From Acridotheres tristis (taxonomy: Eukaryota; Chordata; Aves; Passeriformes; Sturnidae): DNA of 64,000 bases. The notes below the pieces were generated by a model. It did no database searches and had not been told where the DNA came from. It saw only the letters and a program-made list of their open reading frames with translations. This document shows positions 39,201 through 52,270 of this stretch, piece by piece (position 1 is the stretch's first letter; the number at the start of each line of letters is the position of its first letter). Both the position numbers and the translations under genes were made by a program. The stretch covers positions 16,228,643 to 16,292,642 of the forward strand of contig CM072897.1 in the NCBI GenBank assembly GCA_037013685.1, written 5' to 3'.

Positions 39201-42086
39201 TCTCTAGTGGAACAAGCTTTGTACTGACTTTTCTCGTTTAGCATTTTGGTTTTAACTCTAAACACCTCAAAGTATCACAACACCACTTACAAGAACATAT
39301 TCCCTCATTTTAAGGCTTTTAACAAAGAAGAAGCAGTTTACCAAGTGTTGCTTCTACCTGCAGCAAGAGCAAACCCCAAAATTCATGGCAGTTGCAATAT
39401 GACATTTCACTGTAGGAAATCACATGCCTGAGAAATATGGGCATCTGATATGTGAAAAGAAATAATCTGATACAATATAAGTATTTCTGAAGTACTGGCA
39501 GTTTATGGAAGGTACAGAATATATAATGGCTTATGCTTTTATACAGGAAAGATCAGGAGGGGACCCGGCCAAACTCACAGAACAACTGGCAGAACTCAGT
39601 CCCACAGGTCATCAGAAAGGCCAAGACAGAAGGAGAAGCCCTGGGATACTGCACAGACAATTAACGCAGCCCCTGGCAGCGGGGTGAGATGAACTGTTGT
39701 GCTGTGCATGGTCTTTGTACCTTTTTCTGAAGTGATGCTGTCCCAGTCAAACACATGAACCAGAGAGCTGATCTGATGCATTTTCATCACACCAAAAGCA
39801 AAGAACATCACATGATCAGTAAGGGAAACAAGACAAATGCATTTTCCTCCTTTTGACCAGAATCTCCCTCCACTGTTTCCCCCAACATGTGATGGTTACT
39901 GGCTGGTGCTGTTTTATGCTGCCATGCCTTTGGGCACTCTCAGTGTCCCCCTGCACTGACAGGGAATTCTGAGTGCTGCCTTCTCTCAGTGCAGCTGATC
40001 ACAGACCCTTCGTGCATGGCCGTGTCCCAAAGTCTGCACAACCCTGGACCTGCAAGGTCACAGGACAAAACATGGTCATTTTTCAACACTTTTGAATATC
40101 TCACAGGCACTCACCTCATAACACACAACAAAAACACCTTTTCGCCCCACCATTTCTATATTTTCTTCCATTATGTAAGTATTTTATTCATACTTGTCTT
40201 GACAATATTTCCTGACAGAGGAAAGATTAATTTACTGTTAAGCACAGAAGATATAGTATCCATTAACAAACAAAATAAGAAGACAAAGAAGAATTCCCAC
40301 TACTTTAATATGCAAAAATACATCTTTTTCTTCTTGTTTTGTAGAGTGAGCTTGCGACCTTTTCTCCTCCTCAAGGCTACTTATGCTTCTGAATAATCCT
40401 GTAAACCTGCAAATGCCTCAACAAGTATCAAGTCAGGACATTTGCTTGGAAAAGGCCCTAGGCCAATACAAGGTGCAAAGAATTTTGCTTGCACCTTGAA
40501 GCCAGCTCCAGAGTGATCTGTGTAAAATTGATCCACACAACAAAAGCGTAGGTAAAAAGCACAAGTAAATTCAGTCTGGTGCAAAAAGCCTTGTGCTGCT
40601 GCATTCTGAACAACACCACATGCAGTCCCTTCACCACAGTTTCTCTATATTTTTTTAGGTAATAGGATAAAATTTATGTCAAAATTAAAACAAGGCCTTT
40701 TTCAAAGCTCAAAGTCAGTAAAAGAAGAATAAAACTACATGCAGAATACCAAGACATGGTGAACAGAAGTACATTTAAAATATCCAAAGCATCCATCTGA
40801 CCCAAGCACAGAAGTGTTCTGCAAAGGCAGAATCTGGTCACAAGGCCTCTTTTGCCAGTGTTGCTTTGCATTTTTTGCAAAAATACATATTTGCTGACAT
40901 ATTCACTGAAGTGCTTTCAAAGACAAATACAGCAGGTCAGACCATGATGAAAGTTTACCAGTTTATTAATTTTCAGAACTGGATGGAAAATAAATAAAAG
41001 CAGGCAGATTAATCAACACATGAACTGCAAATACTGCTAGCTTGTCTCCCTTAGAACTGTAAAGGAACAATGTGTCATTTCCAATGCAAAAAATGTTCAG
41101 AAGCTTTACCTGAGTGACCAACAACAGATGGAATAAACTGACAGTGCTCTCTTTTCCAAGAGCACAATTTCTTAAGTAATTTCCTCTTCATGTTAAATTT
41201 TCAAGCTATTTGGTTTTGAACCCAAACCTACCTCATTAAACATGGAACGATTTTGAGCATTAAACAGCAAAGAGTAGAAAACAGCTATGCAAAACCTCCC
41301 TATTTCAACCGACTTCTAAAATATGTCCTGATTGGTAATGCATAGGCTATCAAGTATTTTACAGATTCCCAGCTTAGCCTGTGCTTCTATCATTTCAGAG
41401 CATAAATTTAAGCACAAATCACTGCAGAGATTTCTCTTATTTTCCATTACAGCTCTACTAGGTGCAGCCTTGCAGTCTCCCTCCTCAGACACATTTATCC
41501 ACATCTCCTGGAGATCTGCATGCTGCGTAGACTGACTGAATACACCACAAACTTAATTTTCCCCCCAGTATTAAGAGCACATCAGATTGCATCAGAGGCA
41601 GTCTAAGGAATGTTGAACACCTCTTTGACAAGCCATACGTTAATTGCCCAAAGGTCAGAGTAACTATTTTGGCAAAATGTGGCTCCCTGTTTAAATGAGT
41701 AACAGCCAAGTGATGAAATTATGAAATAATGGCAGCATTCCCAAAGGATCTCTATACATTATATGAAACGAGTACAAAAGATTAATGATATTTTGTGCCT
41801 AATTTCTCATAATTCCAAAATATTGCCTTTTAAAAGTTAATAGCAATTCTTAAAACATGCACTAAAAGAACATATGCCACCATATTTCCAACATTTGGGA
41901 GCGCATGTGCTACTACAACAACAACATTCCTTTGCTAGTAAATGCCAAAGGCTGTTTAGTGAGAAATTAAAATAAAACCCAGTAATTTGAAGTGGTTTTC
42001 ATTCAGAAAGAGCCATATGACATTGAAAACCATTGTTTACATGTCATTTATAAACACTGTAAGAAGAAAATTTTATTTCATTATAA

Positions 42087-42490
42087 GCCAGTAATGACTG
42101 GGTTAAATTCAAAGCTAGCTCAGCTTGCTCAGGGCCACAGCCAGTTGGATTTGAAAGTCTTTAGGGTTGAGACAACCCTCCCTGGAAAACCCATTGATGT
42201 CCCTGAGCACTCCCATCCCAAGCAGGGATCACCCTTGCTGAAGGTATGCACCTCTGCCTCTTGCTGTGCATGTACCTGGGAAAGGTCACCTGCTTCCTCT
42301 ACAGCTCAGCATAACAATGTTGAAGAATGAACTGAGGTCCCATCTTGTACTACAATCCCCCTTTTCCTTGAGCAGGCTGAGCATACCCAACTCACTGGGC
42401 CTCTCCCCATGCACCAGCTCTGCAGCCTCCAATCACCTTAATAGCCACAGAATCCCTTGGTAATTGAGGCTTGGAAGGGATCGCTCCTTC
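42087..42490 (-). mobile_element. CR1 LINE 3'-end fragment(s), degraded
   Basis: The plus strand carries, in the right order for a reverse-oriented CR1, phrases resembling the CR1 3' region: TTGCTCAGGGCCACAGCCAG, then CAACCCTCCCTGG, a gap, then TTGAGCAGGCTGAGCATACC and GGGCCTCTCCCCATGCACCA. These parallel the CR1 text around GCTCAGAGCCCCATCC and CTCCAGGCTGAACAACCCC. The rightmost piece, CACAGAATCCCTTGG and TTGGAAGGGATC at 42449-42480, looks like the very 3' end of a second CR1 copy, so two fragments may lie side by side. No reverse transcriptase domain is present; the copy is 5'-truncated, as is usual for CR1. Confidence 0.65.
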
Positions 42491-45400
42491 TCTCCCATAT
42501 ATTCTTTCCATAGAAAGACTTTCAAACGTCTTAATTTTGACCATTATACAATGGCACAAACTTCGAGGTCTTGAAGTAGCACTTGGGAATCACGCCTTCC
42601 TCTCTTCGGGGGAATTCACGATTCCTTCTTAAATCCTACCCCAAACTTCCATACTTCCAATCCTCCCAGGCACAAGGCAGCACTAAGAAATGTGCAGGAC
42701 AGAAAAATGTGCATGAAGTATCAACGTACATGGCACCTGCCTAAGTCTGCTGACAATCTCAAACAGCCTTTGCATACCATGAAGGGTCTAACTGATGTCA
42801 AGGGGTTGCTAAAATTGATCTGTAAGGATGGCATTTTAAATACCAGTGTAACTAATTATTTATAGCTCATATCAACAGCAAACCCATGTTAACTAATCCT
42901 CCAAAAAAACTCTCAAGGTGACAAAAACCACAAAGATTTGGTATTTATATGTACTGAAAAACAGAAACCTAAAAGCCACTCATTTCCTTCCTGACAAATT
43001 TTACAGTGCAGTTAAGATTTAGTAATACAAAGAAAAAAGAGCAGCGCAATCAAAATAAATTCTAATCATCAATTATACATAGAGCATTCTACATTGGATT
43101 CAAACCTCTCACTTGTTTACTGTGGGAGTTTATTTTCCTTTTCCCTTTCCTTTTTGTGCTTAATCTGGAAGATTTTCATTAGTAAAACATGAATTTTTCA
43201 TATTCCATTTTCTGCATTCTTCTCTCAAGTTTTAGTTTCTCATCATTTAAGACAAGAGCAGTATCTACAATCACCCTCCAGCTTTTTCAGACCTCATAGA
43301 ATAGGTTATAAGCAACACATTCAAGATCATCATACAGATAATTAGAAGGTCTGTCTGTAAATATAAAAGCAGAAATGCTACCTCAGAAGAGCACTCTCGA
43401 AGGAGGGGAAATTTCAGAGTTCATGGGATTTGGAACTAAGCTCATATTTCACTAAGCAGATAAGAAAATAATTTTCAGAACTTAGTTTTAGAGAATTCAT
43501 ATAGCATAGGATGCACTTACAGAAAAGCTGCTCTGAAGGCCTTTTGTCTGAAAAGGGCCCCTTCAGAAAAAGCTCTTTGATTCCTTTGGATGAGGTGACG
43601 TTATTAATAAAAAAGAAATTGGGAATGTCAGGAAGCACAAACTTACTATATAATTAAATTACTTAAACACACCGTAGGATTTTCTGGGGGCAGTAAACCA
43701 AGCTGTTTTCAGATAAGTATTCCCAGAGCCACAACAGATTAGAGTCATTAGAGATCCAGGAGCTGAATCAAGACTCACAACTTGGTGCTGTCCTAAACTT
43801 GCAGAGGCAAAGCAGGTATCACACACCTTATGCAGGTGCTGTACATCTGCAGGGAAACTGAAGAAGGAAGCAGGAAACCACTCAGGCCTAAAGAGGCCAA
43901 AATCCTTGACAACTATATAGTATTTCTGAAGTATTTACCCTGCTGCAAGTCTTCTCTCCCACATGCTTTTTATAATGTAAACATTCACATCACTGACAAT
44001 CCAACGTATTAATTGTCAGTATAATGACTATTAAGATGAAATGGTATTGGATTTTCTAAAGGCACTGCATGGACAGAATGACAGTTGATTAAACTGCACA
44101 TGGCAATTGCCATCCCCAGTTAGTTACACCAGTATCACAGTAGTTAACCCAGTGTTAATAACCCAGTTTGATAAGGGCAGATACAGCACTGAACTGGCTC
44201 AGCCAATTTCACACTGCTATAGGAACAGTAGGTCAGCTGAGATCTTCTCAGAGGAGTTCAATTGTGCACAATTTGCAGAGGAAACAGACTGGAGAAACTT
44301 GTGACACCAAGTTTTAGAGACTGCATGATTTAGAAACCCTTTCCATTTATCTGGGAACACTGCAAAAGCGAGGATTCATTCTGTTCCCCACCGAACAGAG
44401 GAGCACAGGTTTCTACAGCACCTGACCAAGACAATTGATAAGGGTCAGTTAACTTCAATATTGCAAAATCAAATCCTTAATTCATCAGCTTGCCAACTTA
44501 CCAAACCTCAGCGGCCTGTGATGTCTACACAGATGAACGCAGATAGATAAGTAAATGCAAAGAAGTGAAACTATTTGCCTGTAGATGAGAGAAGATTTTA
44601 TTAATCCTTCTTGATTTTTCCTATTACTTAACCACCAAGACATAAATTAACATTTGACTCTGCTGCTTTGTGCAACTCATCCGTAGCATGAAAGTCCAGC
44701 TCCCAGTTTCCACCCCAGAGATCAGCTCTGAAGTCTGTCTGAAAAGAATATGTTTCTGTCTGATCTTTACTTGCCTAAGCACCAGCTGACTTCAAGCTCT
44801 TTTCAAGCTTTTTTAAAAAAAAGTCTGAAAAGGTTTTGACATCATCACAGTTGTGAAATGAGAAATGTTGATCCCTCTCAAACAAAAAAAAAAAAAAAGA
44901 GCTGAGTTTTGCCAAGTAAAACAGAGACACTTCTGTTGGCATGTTTTTAAAATTGACTATTCAAGATGTAAATCTGCATCTCATGGACTAAATGTTTGGC
45001 CTAAGTATCAACACACACAGATTCTTTGCCCTGCATGGTAACTCACTTCATACTTTTTTGGCTGACTTCCTGACACTAGTAGATTCCTTTTCTGATTTGA
45101 GATATGTGAAAAATGTAAAAAGCCAGTGTGCTTCCACAGGAAAACACCAAAAAACCCTCAGGATTTTTCACAATTGACCATTGGCGGCAGTTCTGAAAAT
45201 AAATTAGTAAACAAACTATCTTTTACATGCCAGAATGAAAATAAAATAATCTCAACCTTTCCCAGGCATCTGATTTTTAACTACCATTTAAATTCGGATT
45301 GGGCACAGCTGAAGTACCAAAAATGAATGTCACATCTGGGCACCCTGCTTGGCAATGGCACTCGTACCACACTGTATGGGCCCAGACTTTGGGGTATGGT

Positions 45401-48400
45401 TTGGAGTACTAGCACAGTTTCACAGTCTTAGACACGTAGCATGTAGTTAAAATAGGAGCTCTAATCTTTAAGCTCCTCTTGGTTTTTTGTGGGAAATACT
45501 CCAACAAAATTACAATGTTAAGAAAGAAACCTGACTTCTCCAAACTGCTTTGACACTGGCAGCAGTGTGCACCCATGTTTTTGTATGCTTATTCCCATAA
45601 CCCTCACATATTTTGCATGGTTATGTATATTGACTGTCAATGGTACTTTGTTAAAATGATTATTGCACACAGCATGGCCAACTTTTAAATGTAAATTGTA
45701 TGCAAATATATGCAATGCCATCTTTAATGCAGATGTAGCAAAAAGTATTAAGATGTGTAGGGCCTAATTAGGTCCTACATCAAAAACTACATAGAAAAAC
45801 TTAACTCCAAAGCCTCAGCAAAATAAATGTGAACTAGAAATCCCAGTGTACACTCCTAGGGAAGCAAGGGGAGTAACTCTTTCACTGCAGCTTCTAAAAA
45901 CTGAAGAAGGCAATGAACTCAAATGAACAATTTGTCTGCTTTTTCTTCAGACAAAGTATTTTCTTTTTAAGCAAGATGCAGATATAATGGCATGGCTTCT
46001 TAACTCTCTTCCATCTCCAAGTATTAAAAATTATTGAAGAAAGGCTTCATTTCTTATCTAGACTGTATATGAAAATCAGGAGTAGGAACACAAAAATTCC
46101 TGGACAATATAAGTTTCAGCCTAAATAAAGGGAAAAAAAATCCCAGAAAATCACAGCTTATTTTTTCTAAGTCAGGGGCTGCTCAGCACTGGCCCTGCCA
46201 GTGGGACTTTGATTACTGAATTCATTGGAATAGAAAAGCATTTGCACACGGCAAACTCCAGAGACAATAATCAGCCTCAGGGACTTACATTATTAATATA
46301 TTGAAATAAACGAGGCAGTTGGCAGCCACTGATCAGGTGTATAGCACTGATTGGGATCTCCCCCCATATATGCACTTGTTGGCTTTTCAACACTCCTGCT
46401 CCTAAAAAGAGAGGATACTTTTTGGGGTGTGACTGGTGGATTCCACAGAGAGCAAGGACTGCACAGAGCCTGTGGATTTCCAACAGAAAGGAAACCCATC
46501 CTGCATCACATCACAATGAAAGCTGGTAAGGCAGACATATTTCAAGAAAGGTACAGATGAGTGCTGTCTCAAATTGAAGACAAGTCTACCATCAGAGACC
46601 AGAGAAAAATCTGCAACCCCTTTCCTGAATGGAAGCAAGTTTCAACTCCAATTGCCCGTGAGCAGCAGTGGAAAAGTCATAAGACCCACTCCACTCTCCA
46701 GAAGTACTTGAAGAAAAGGACATACGACTCCAGTAAATGCATATCCCCTTTTAAGGAAGGAGCTAATACCTTCTCTTTCTGCATCAGCGTGTACAAACCT
46801 TGGCCAACTACAAGCCAGAAGTTCTCGTCTGTTTTCTCCATCCTACTGTTTCCTCTTTTCTAACACACAGTTGGAATCCTCCTCGAGCTGAGCTGCTTGG
46901 AGGCATCTCCCAACCCCACCCCACAGCTGCCCACAACTGTGCCTTTTCCCAAGTCACAGAATGGGGCTGCCATAATTTGGATATTCAAGTGGATTATAAA
47001 TCTGCAGAAGATTTTATGCTGCTTGCTTCATATCTCTAGTGGCAGCCCAGTTTCTTTGAGGAAAGATGCTACAAATTATTCACTGTGAAATACAAAGCTT
47101 GCTTTTCATTTTAATTTTGTTCCATTTCTATCTCTGAATTTCCTTCATAGCTGTGTTTCCAGCATTATAAAAAAAAAAAATCCGACGTACCACGTCAGCC
47201 CAGTCCAAGCCAGACATAACATCCTGCGTATGCTGCCCAGGGTATTATAACAAATGCCTTTCATTTCTCTCCCCCAGCCATCGTTGCAAGGCCTGTTCCC
47301 CTCTGCTGCCCATGAGCCAGCAGCACTTTCCAGCAGGCTGCACACTGGAATTCCTGGGCTCTTACATTCCTACAGAACAAACACAGCTTACTGATCTCGG
47401 AGAAGGACGGACTCAGCAAGTGTATTCCTTCCATCTACCAAAAAAATACAGGGTGGAGGCCTGAACTGGCCACAGTTCCATTGCTTTCCAGCTTTAAAAG
47501 ATACCAGCAATGCCTCTCCAAATCCTGTCTAGGCATTGCTTCAGCAGCAAAGGAGGCAGGCAGCTCCGTGCCATGGGATGAGAGCAGATCTGGGGAGGCT
47601 GTAATTATGAAATGCCGAGGAACGACGCTCAGGGCATAAAGGAAAGCAAAGCTGGCCGAACCCTCATTTCCCAGCACTGACAGAGGAAAGGAGGAAGCAG
47701 AGCAGCTTCAGAGAACAGATCTTGAGGACAGTGGCACCACAGCCACCTGGGCTCTCTACTGTGTCTGTACAGATGATTTGCCATTCCCGCATTCTTGTCG
47801 GCACTGCAGCACTGTTCTGAGCCTCCTATTTGAATTAACCAGGCCCAGAGGATAAAACTTTCAAATTAAACACATTCCTACAGGATTTCAGGCTCATTGT
47901 GTATGCACCAAGGAAACATAACATCCTAAAAATAATACATATACAGAAAGAAAGCACATTTTGTAGGCATATTAGAGTGGAATATGAATTATAAGCAAGC
48001 TCATGGGAGAAGACAGCAGATTCCATGCAAAAAGGAGCTTTTGTAAATAACATAGCATCATTCTTTGTAAGCTATCACAATTATCATCAGCCATTTAATT
48101 TAACTCACCGCCTCTTCTCATTGCTGAAATTGTCCATTTTCCCCCTCCTGAATTGTAAAGCTCCAGATTTTAGAGTTCAAGATAACAGCTGTATAGATTA
48201 CTAATCAAGAGCTAGAACTCAATTTATATTCTTTTCAGTAGATACATGTCTAAACAGCAAACATGAAATAGCATCTCACCAAGCTGCCATCATTAGAGTA
48301 CAATATTCAGAAAACATTAAAGCTTTTGTTTAAGAGTTAATTGGTGTCAATGTTCTAAGTTTGTGTGTACTGAATTGCATTGAAATCTTAACTTGTCACA

Positions 48401-49639
48401 TGAAAAATATTCAAATAATATATTATTGCTCCGTAAAGATTTTGAAAATGTCACTAAAGGCAACATCTGTTTATTTCAGAATATTAAAGCAAAAACTTTA
48501 GCATTATTTTTGTGGGGTTTAGCCTTTCAGACACAGATTCACAGGGTCCTGGTATTTCAGATTACTAAATATGATAGAATATTTAAGGACTTTACACATT
48601 AAGCCCGATGAAAACTTCAAAATCCCTCAGAGAAATTAGTAATTTAGCCCCAAGCTAATCAGAGATGTTATTCCAGCAGAACCAAAGTCCTCCAGTTGGC
48701 CCTCAGCTTAATTTCACTGATTAAAAAATATTTATTCAAGTCAGTTTGTTTTGCTATAGTCCCTTTATAAGCCAGCTGAAGCTGGTACAGAGAAAATACA
48801 ACCTGAAATAGACCCCCAACATTTTGAACATCTGAGAATCACTTATTCATCTTATCTCTCATATTAACTTATGACTAGCTTTAAACTCGAGTTGGGAACT
48901 AATCAGAACAGTGAATGGGAAGCTCTTGGTGGTTGCAGTGCTCATTGGAAGACTTAAGGCTTCTTCTCCCCGCTGTAGCAAGACCAACTCTCATTAGTTA
49001 CCCCTTCAGCAAGAGTTAGTCAGGAGTCCAAGCTTAGGCACTTACACCGGTGGTCCAATTTTCAGCAGCATCAGTCAGCTCGGGCTACACAACCAAATCC
49101 TCAGAAAATGGAAAATTCAGATCACTTTTAGTGCTTCAGCTGTTCCTCCCTACATTCTAAAGGTATCAAAACGCATCACACTACGTCCAAAAGCCATTCT
49201 GATACTAAGACAAATAACAGTCATAAAGTAAAGGAAATAAATGCAAAATTATAACGTCAATAGATGAGAAATTACATAATTCCATTCCCATCAAACGTAC
49301 CCAACCTTTTCCAAAGGTCATTGTTTCATCCAACATGTGTTTGAAGGGTTTCATGAGCAGTGCCCTGCCCTGGGCCACAGCTCTTGCAACCATGGCAGTG
49401 TCCTTTGAGACTCAGAGCTACCTGTGCCAGGGATTTCACAGGTGCAGCCTAAAATAAACCCAAGTTATGCACGTGAGGGAGCAGAATGATGAGACACATT
49501 ATATTACACTAAAAGTACACTGGGGGGAAGAAAAAACCAACCTACAAGAGAGATCTGAGCCGAAGTTGGTTTCTGAATGGTACTTCCAGTCCAAGTTGGG
49601 GGTTAAGATCTTTCCTTTTGCTTCTCTCATGGAATTCTG
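42491..49639. other. Non-coding stretch, nothing recognised
   Basis: AT-leaning DNA with an (A)15 tract at 44884-44898 and a slightly GC-richer patch near 47.2-47.7 kb. No repeat family, RNA gene or convincing exon was identified. Confidence 0.55.
44884..44898. repeat. (A)15 homopolymer
   Basis: An uninterrupted run of 15 A, probably a simple repeat. Confidence 0.9.
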
Positions 49640-50839
49640 TCCTATCTGTTGCTAAGAGACAACAACAACCAGCGCTAAAAAGAGACAGAAGAAATGGTCA
49701 AGGTGAGGGAAGGGTACAGCTGGCCACTCTCTTATCTGGGGAGCTTTCTCCTTGGACACCTCGAGATTTTGGCGTGGGCAGAGGTGAGTGGCCAGGCTCA
49801 GCTCCTCTCCCAACTCTTGTTCTTGACATTGGAGGAGACACAGGCTGCGGTTGCAGTAGGGAGAATTCACTGTCATTGAGGAGTTTCGTCTCCTGCTGCC
49901 TTCTCCCACTGCGAGTGAAGCTCTGCTTGTGGGATCAGCCATTGCACTGGGACATTATTAACACCCTACCCCACTAGGAAAGGACCCTCAACATCTACTT
50001 GGGTGCCTCAGGGGAAAACCAGGGACCCCGAGCTCCTTCCCTCTCCAAGGGAGCCTCTCCTGGCTGTGTTTGTGGGCACGGCTGCCGTTGCCCAGCCCCG
50101 CCATTTCTCTGACACTGCTCTGTGTTTTTTGCTTCAACGTAATCCCACACTGCCTGCCTGGCCGGGCATCCTGCTACAGCTGCTGAGTTTGTGATACACT
50201 TTATTGGGGGCCTGCTCTCCCTGTCATGCCCACGGCCACTCCAAGGTTCCTGCTGCAGCCCTGAACATCCCCCTGGCCCACCAGCCATTGCTGTGTGAGG
50301 GAGAGGCGGCTGGGCCCGCGCACCACAGCGCCCCCTGCCGGCGGGGCCACCACCGCCCCCGCCCTGCCCACAGCGCCCCCTGCCGGCGGGGCAATCACCG
50401 CCCTGCCCTGCCCACAGCGCCCCCTGCCGGCGGGGCAATCACCGCCCCGCCCTGCCCACAGCGCCCCCTGCCGGCGGGGCCACCACCGCCCCCGCCCTGC
50501 CCACAGCGCCCCCTGCCGGCGGGGCCACCACCGCCCTGCCCTGCCCACAGCGCCCCCTGCCGGCGGGGCCATCACCGCCCCCTGCCGGCCGTGCCCGGAA
50601 CTGCAGCCAGGCCGAGCCCGCAGGGTCCCTGGGCTCCTGCTCTGTTTGGTGTCAATGCTGCAGCTGCTCTTGTTTGTTTGCTTTGTTGCACACACTAGTA
50701 AAGAACTGTTATTCCTATTCTCATATCTTTTGCCTGAGAGCCCCTTAATTTCAAAATTATAATAACTCAGGGGGAAGGGGGGGTAATATTTTTCCATTCC
50801 TGCCTTCCTTGGGGGACACCTGTCTTTGAAACCAAGACA
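49640..50839 (+). mobile_element. Endogenous retrovirus LTR (passerine type), probably solo
   Basis: The 3' part (about 50690-50839) closely resembles LTRs I know from songbird genomes: a variant polyadenylation signal AGTAAA at 50697-50702, then GAACTGTTATTCCTATTCTC, the CCTGAGAGCCCCTTAATTTC phrase, AAAATTATAATAACT, a GGGGGAAGGGGGGG block, and an end of GACACCTGTCTTTG plus AAACCAAGACA. The 5' part is GC-richer and contains CCATTGCACTGGGACATTAT and CACACTGCCTGCCTGGC, which also fit such LTRs. The 5' border is uncertain: TGTTGCTAAG at 49647 is one candidate start, but no clear target-site duplication matches the 3' flank. No gag, pol or env frames are seen beside it, so a solo LTR is most likely. 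It holds the minisatellite described separately. Family assignment is from memory. Confidence 0.65.
50326..50591. repeat. 44-45 bp minisatellite of CTCF-like motifs
   Basis: Six near-identical units begin at 50326, 50371, 50415, 50459, 50504 and 50548, and a seventh, degenerate one follows at about 50573. Each full unit starts with the identical 21 bp block whose core is CAGCGCCCCCTGCCGGCGGG and continues with a CCACCACCGCCC or CAATCACCGCCC type of spacer ending in CTGCCCA. The block is close to the reverse complement of the CTCF core motif (TAGCGCCCCCTGGTGGC in its usual form), so all sites have the motif on the minus strand. The array lies inside the LTR. Three plus-strand frames and the minus strand stay open through it, giving proline- and alanine-rich reads that are artefacts of the repeat, not genes. 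Confidence 0.93.
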
Positions 50840-52270
50840 CCCAGCTAATCAGCAGGAACAGACCTAGAGTGAAAGATGCAAACCCTTTACAGAGATCCAA
50901 AATTTACACTCCGCTGTATCCACTGAAGTATCATCTATGCACACTGGATCTGTGCATATGTGAATAAAATCTTTCTAGCCACAGTTAATGATCAACATTT
51001 TTGTCTCTCTCTCAAGAATCATAGTATTTTTTCCAGATGTCTAAACCTGGGCATTGGGTTGATTTGACTGGTTTAAAGCCTTGGCCAGAAGAACCACTTC
51101 TGCACTGACACAGAACTACAGGAAGAGAATTACTATCTGATTAGCTGCTTTCAAATTTTTCTTTTTACCACTATCTTTTTTTCCCCTCAGAAAAATGGAT
51201 AAAATAGATTGTTTCAAGTATCTCACAGGTACTCAGACTCCAAATATTTAATACCCAAGACAAAATATAAATTAAAGAAGTGATTAGGGAAATATATACC
51301 TCTAATTTTAGAAACCACACTATGATATCTACAATGCTTCCTATCTCAAAAATGATGCATAACCCTTTATAAACTAGCAAAAATAAGAAACTGAGAAGAA
51401 CCTAAAGCAAACACTATAGCAACACTCAAGAGTCAAATACAACAGCAGACACTTTTAGCTATCCTTCATCTAGAGCATGGCAACACTGAATCTGTGAATA
51501 GGCACCAGAAGCATGTGAAACACTGCATCTCATAAACCTTGCACTGACGAGATCCCATTTCTCATAGAGCTCAATGCCCTTGATATCAAAGAAAAATCAC
51601 TGCCTCCTAACCTGCACGGAGGACCAGCCATGCAGCGCCTCACTCTGCCCTCAGAGTCTGGGAAAACAAAATTCCAGCAGTGCCTGGCATTGCCTAACGT
51701 GACAGCTTTTCTACCAGCAGCTGCAGTTAACTGAGGGACAAGACAGGGACACAGTAGAACACACAAGAAAGGATATTTCCAAAGCCTTACAGGTGAGTTC
51801 TAATGACCAGTCTTTGTACACAAATAAATCCAAGCCATAGTGTGATGTGAGCCTGCAAGCAAAGCCTTCATTTAGTCCTTTTAGATCAAAGTCCTGAGCA
51901 CAGTTTGCATGCACTGAAAAATGTTAAAAAACTCTGATGCAAAAGGTGCTCAGTGTTTGCTGGCAGACTTTGTAGCCTTCTGATCTGAGTTAGTGCCCAC
52001 TGATGGGCTGGAGCAGAAAGGGACACAATTAATACATGACAAGTTCATGCAAACCAAGTCAATCTGAGCTGCTGTAAAGGCAGCACACCCCAGTCCTCCC
52101 TGTAGAAACAAAGAACCAATGTAACACAACATACTGCACCACTCTAGGTCTGGCTTAGAGGCAGCCCATTGCATTGATTTGTCAGCAATACATTATTTAA
52201 ACATTGATATCCCCATCCTTATTATGCACCATCTGCACATTCTTTATGTTCTGACTGAAAGGCACTTGTC

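Larger units (their letters stand above)
30927..42086. other. Long non-coding stretch without recognised genes
   Basis: Eleven kilobases of AT-leaning DNA. It holds a CRE/AP-1 motif pair near 32.0 kb, an A-rich patch at 36181-36224 and an ATATATAT patch near 38.94 kb. An open minus-strand frame at 35271-35513 follows a CCTTCCCCAG acceptor-like sequence but has no recognisable homologue and no matching donor was found. No RNA genes were seen. Confidence 0.55.

Noticed and set aside
50204..50797. Open frames of about 155-200 codons on both strands (proline/alanine-rich, and PAGGAV-type on the minus strand)
   Set aside because: They are read-throughs of the 44-45 bp minisatellite, open in several frames at once, with no conserved domain.
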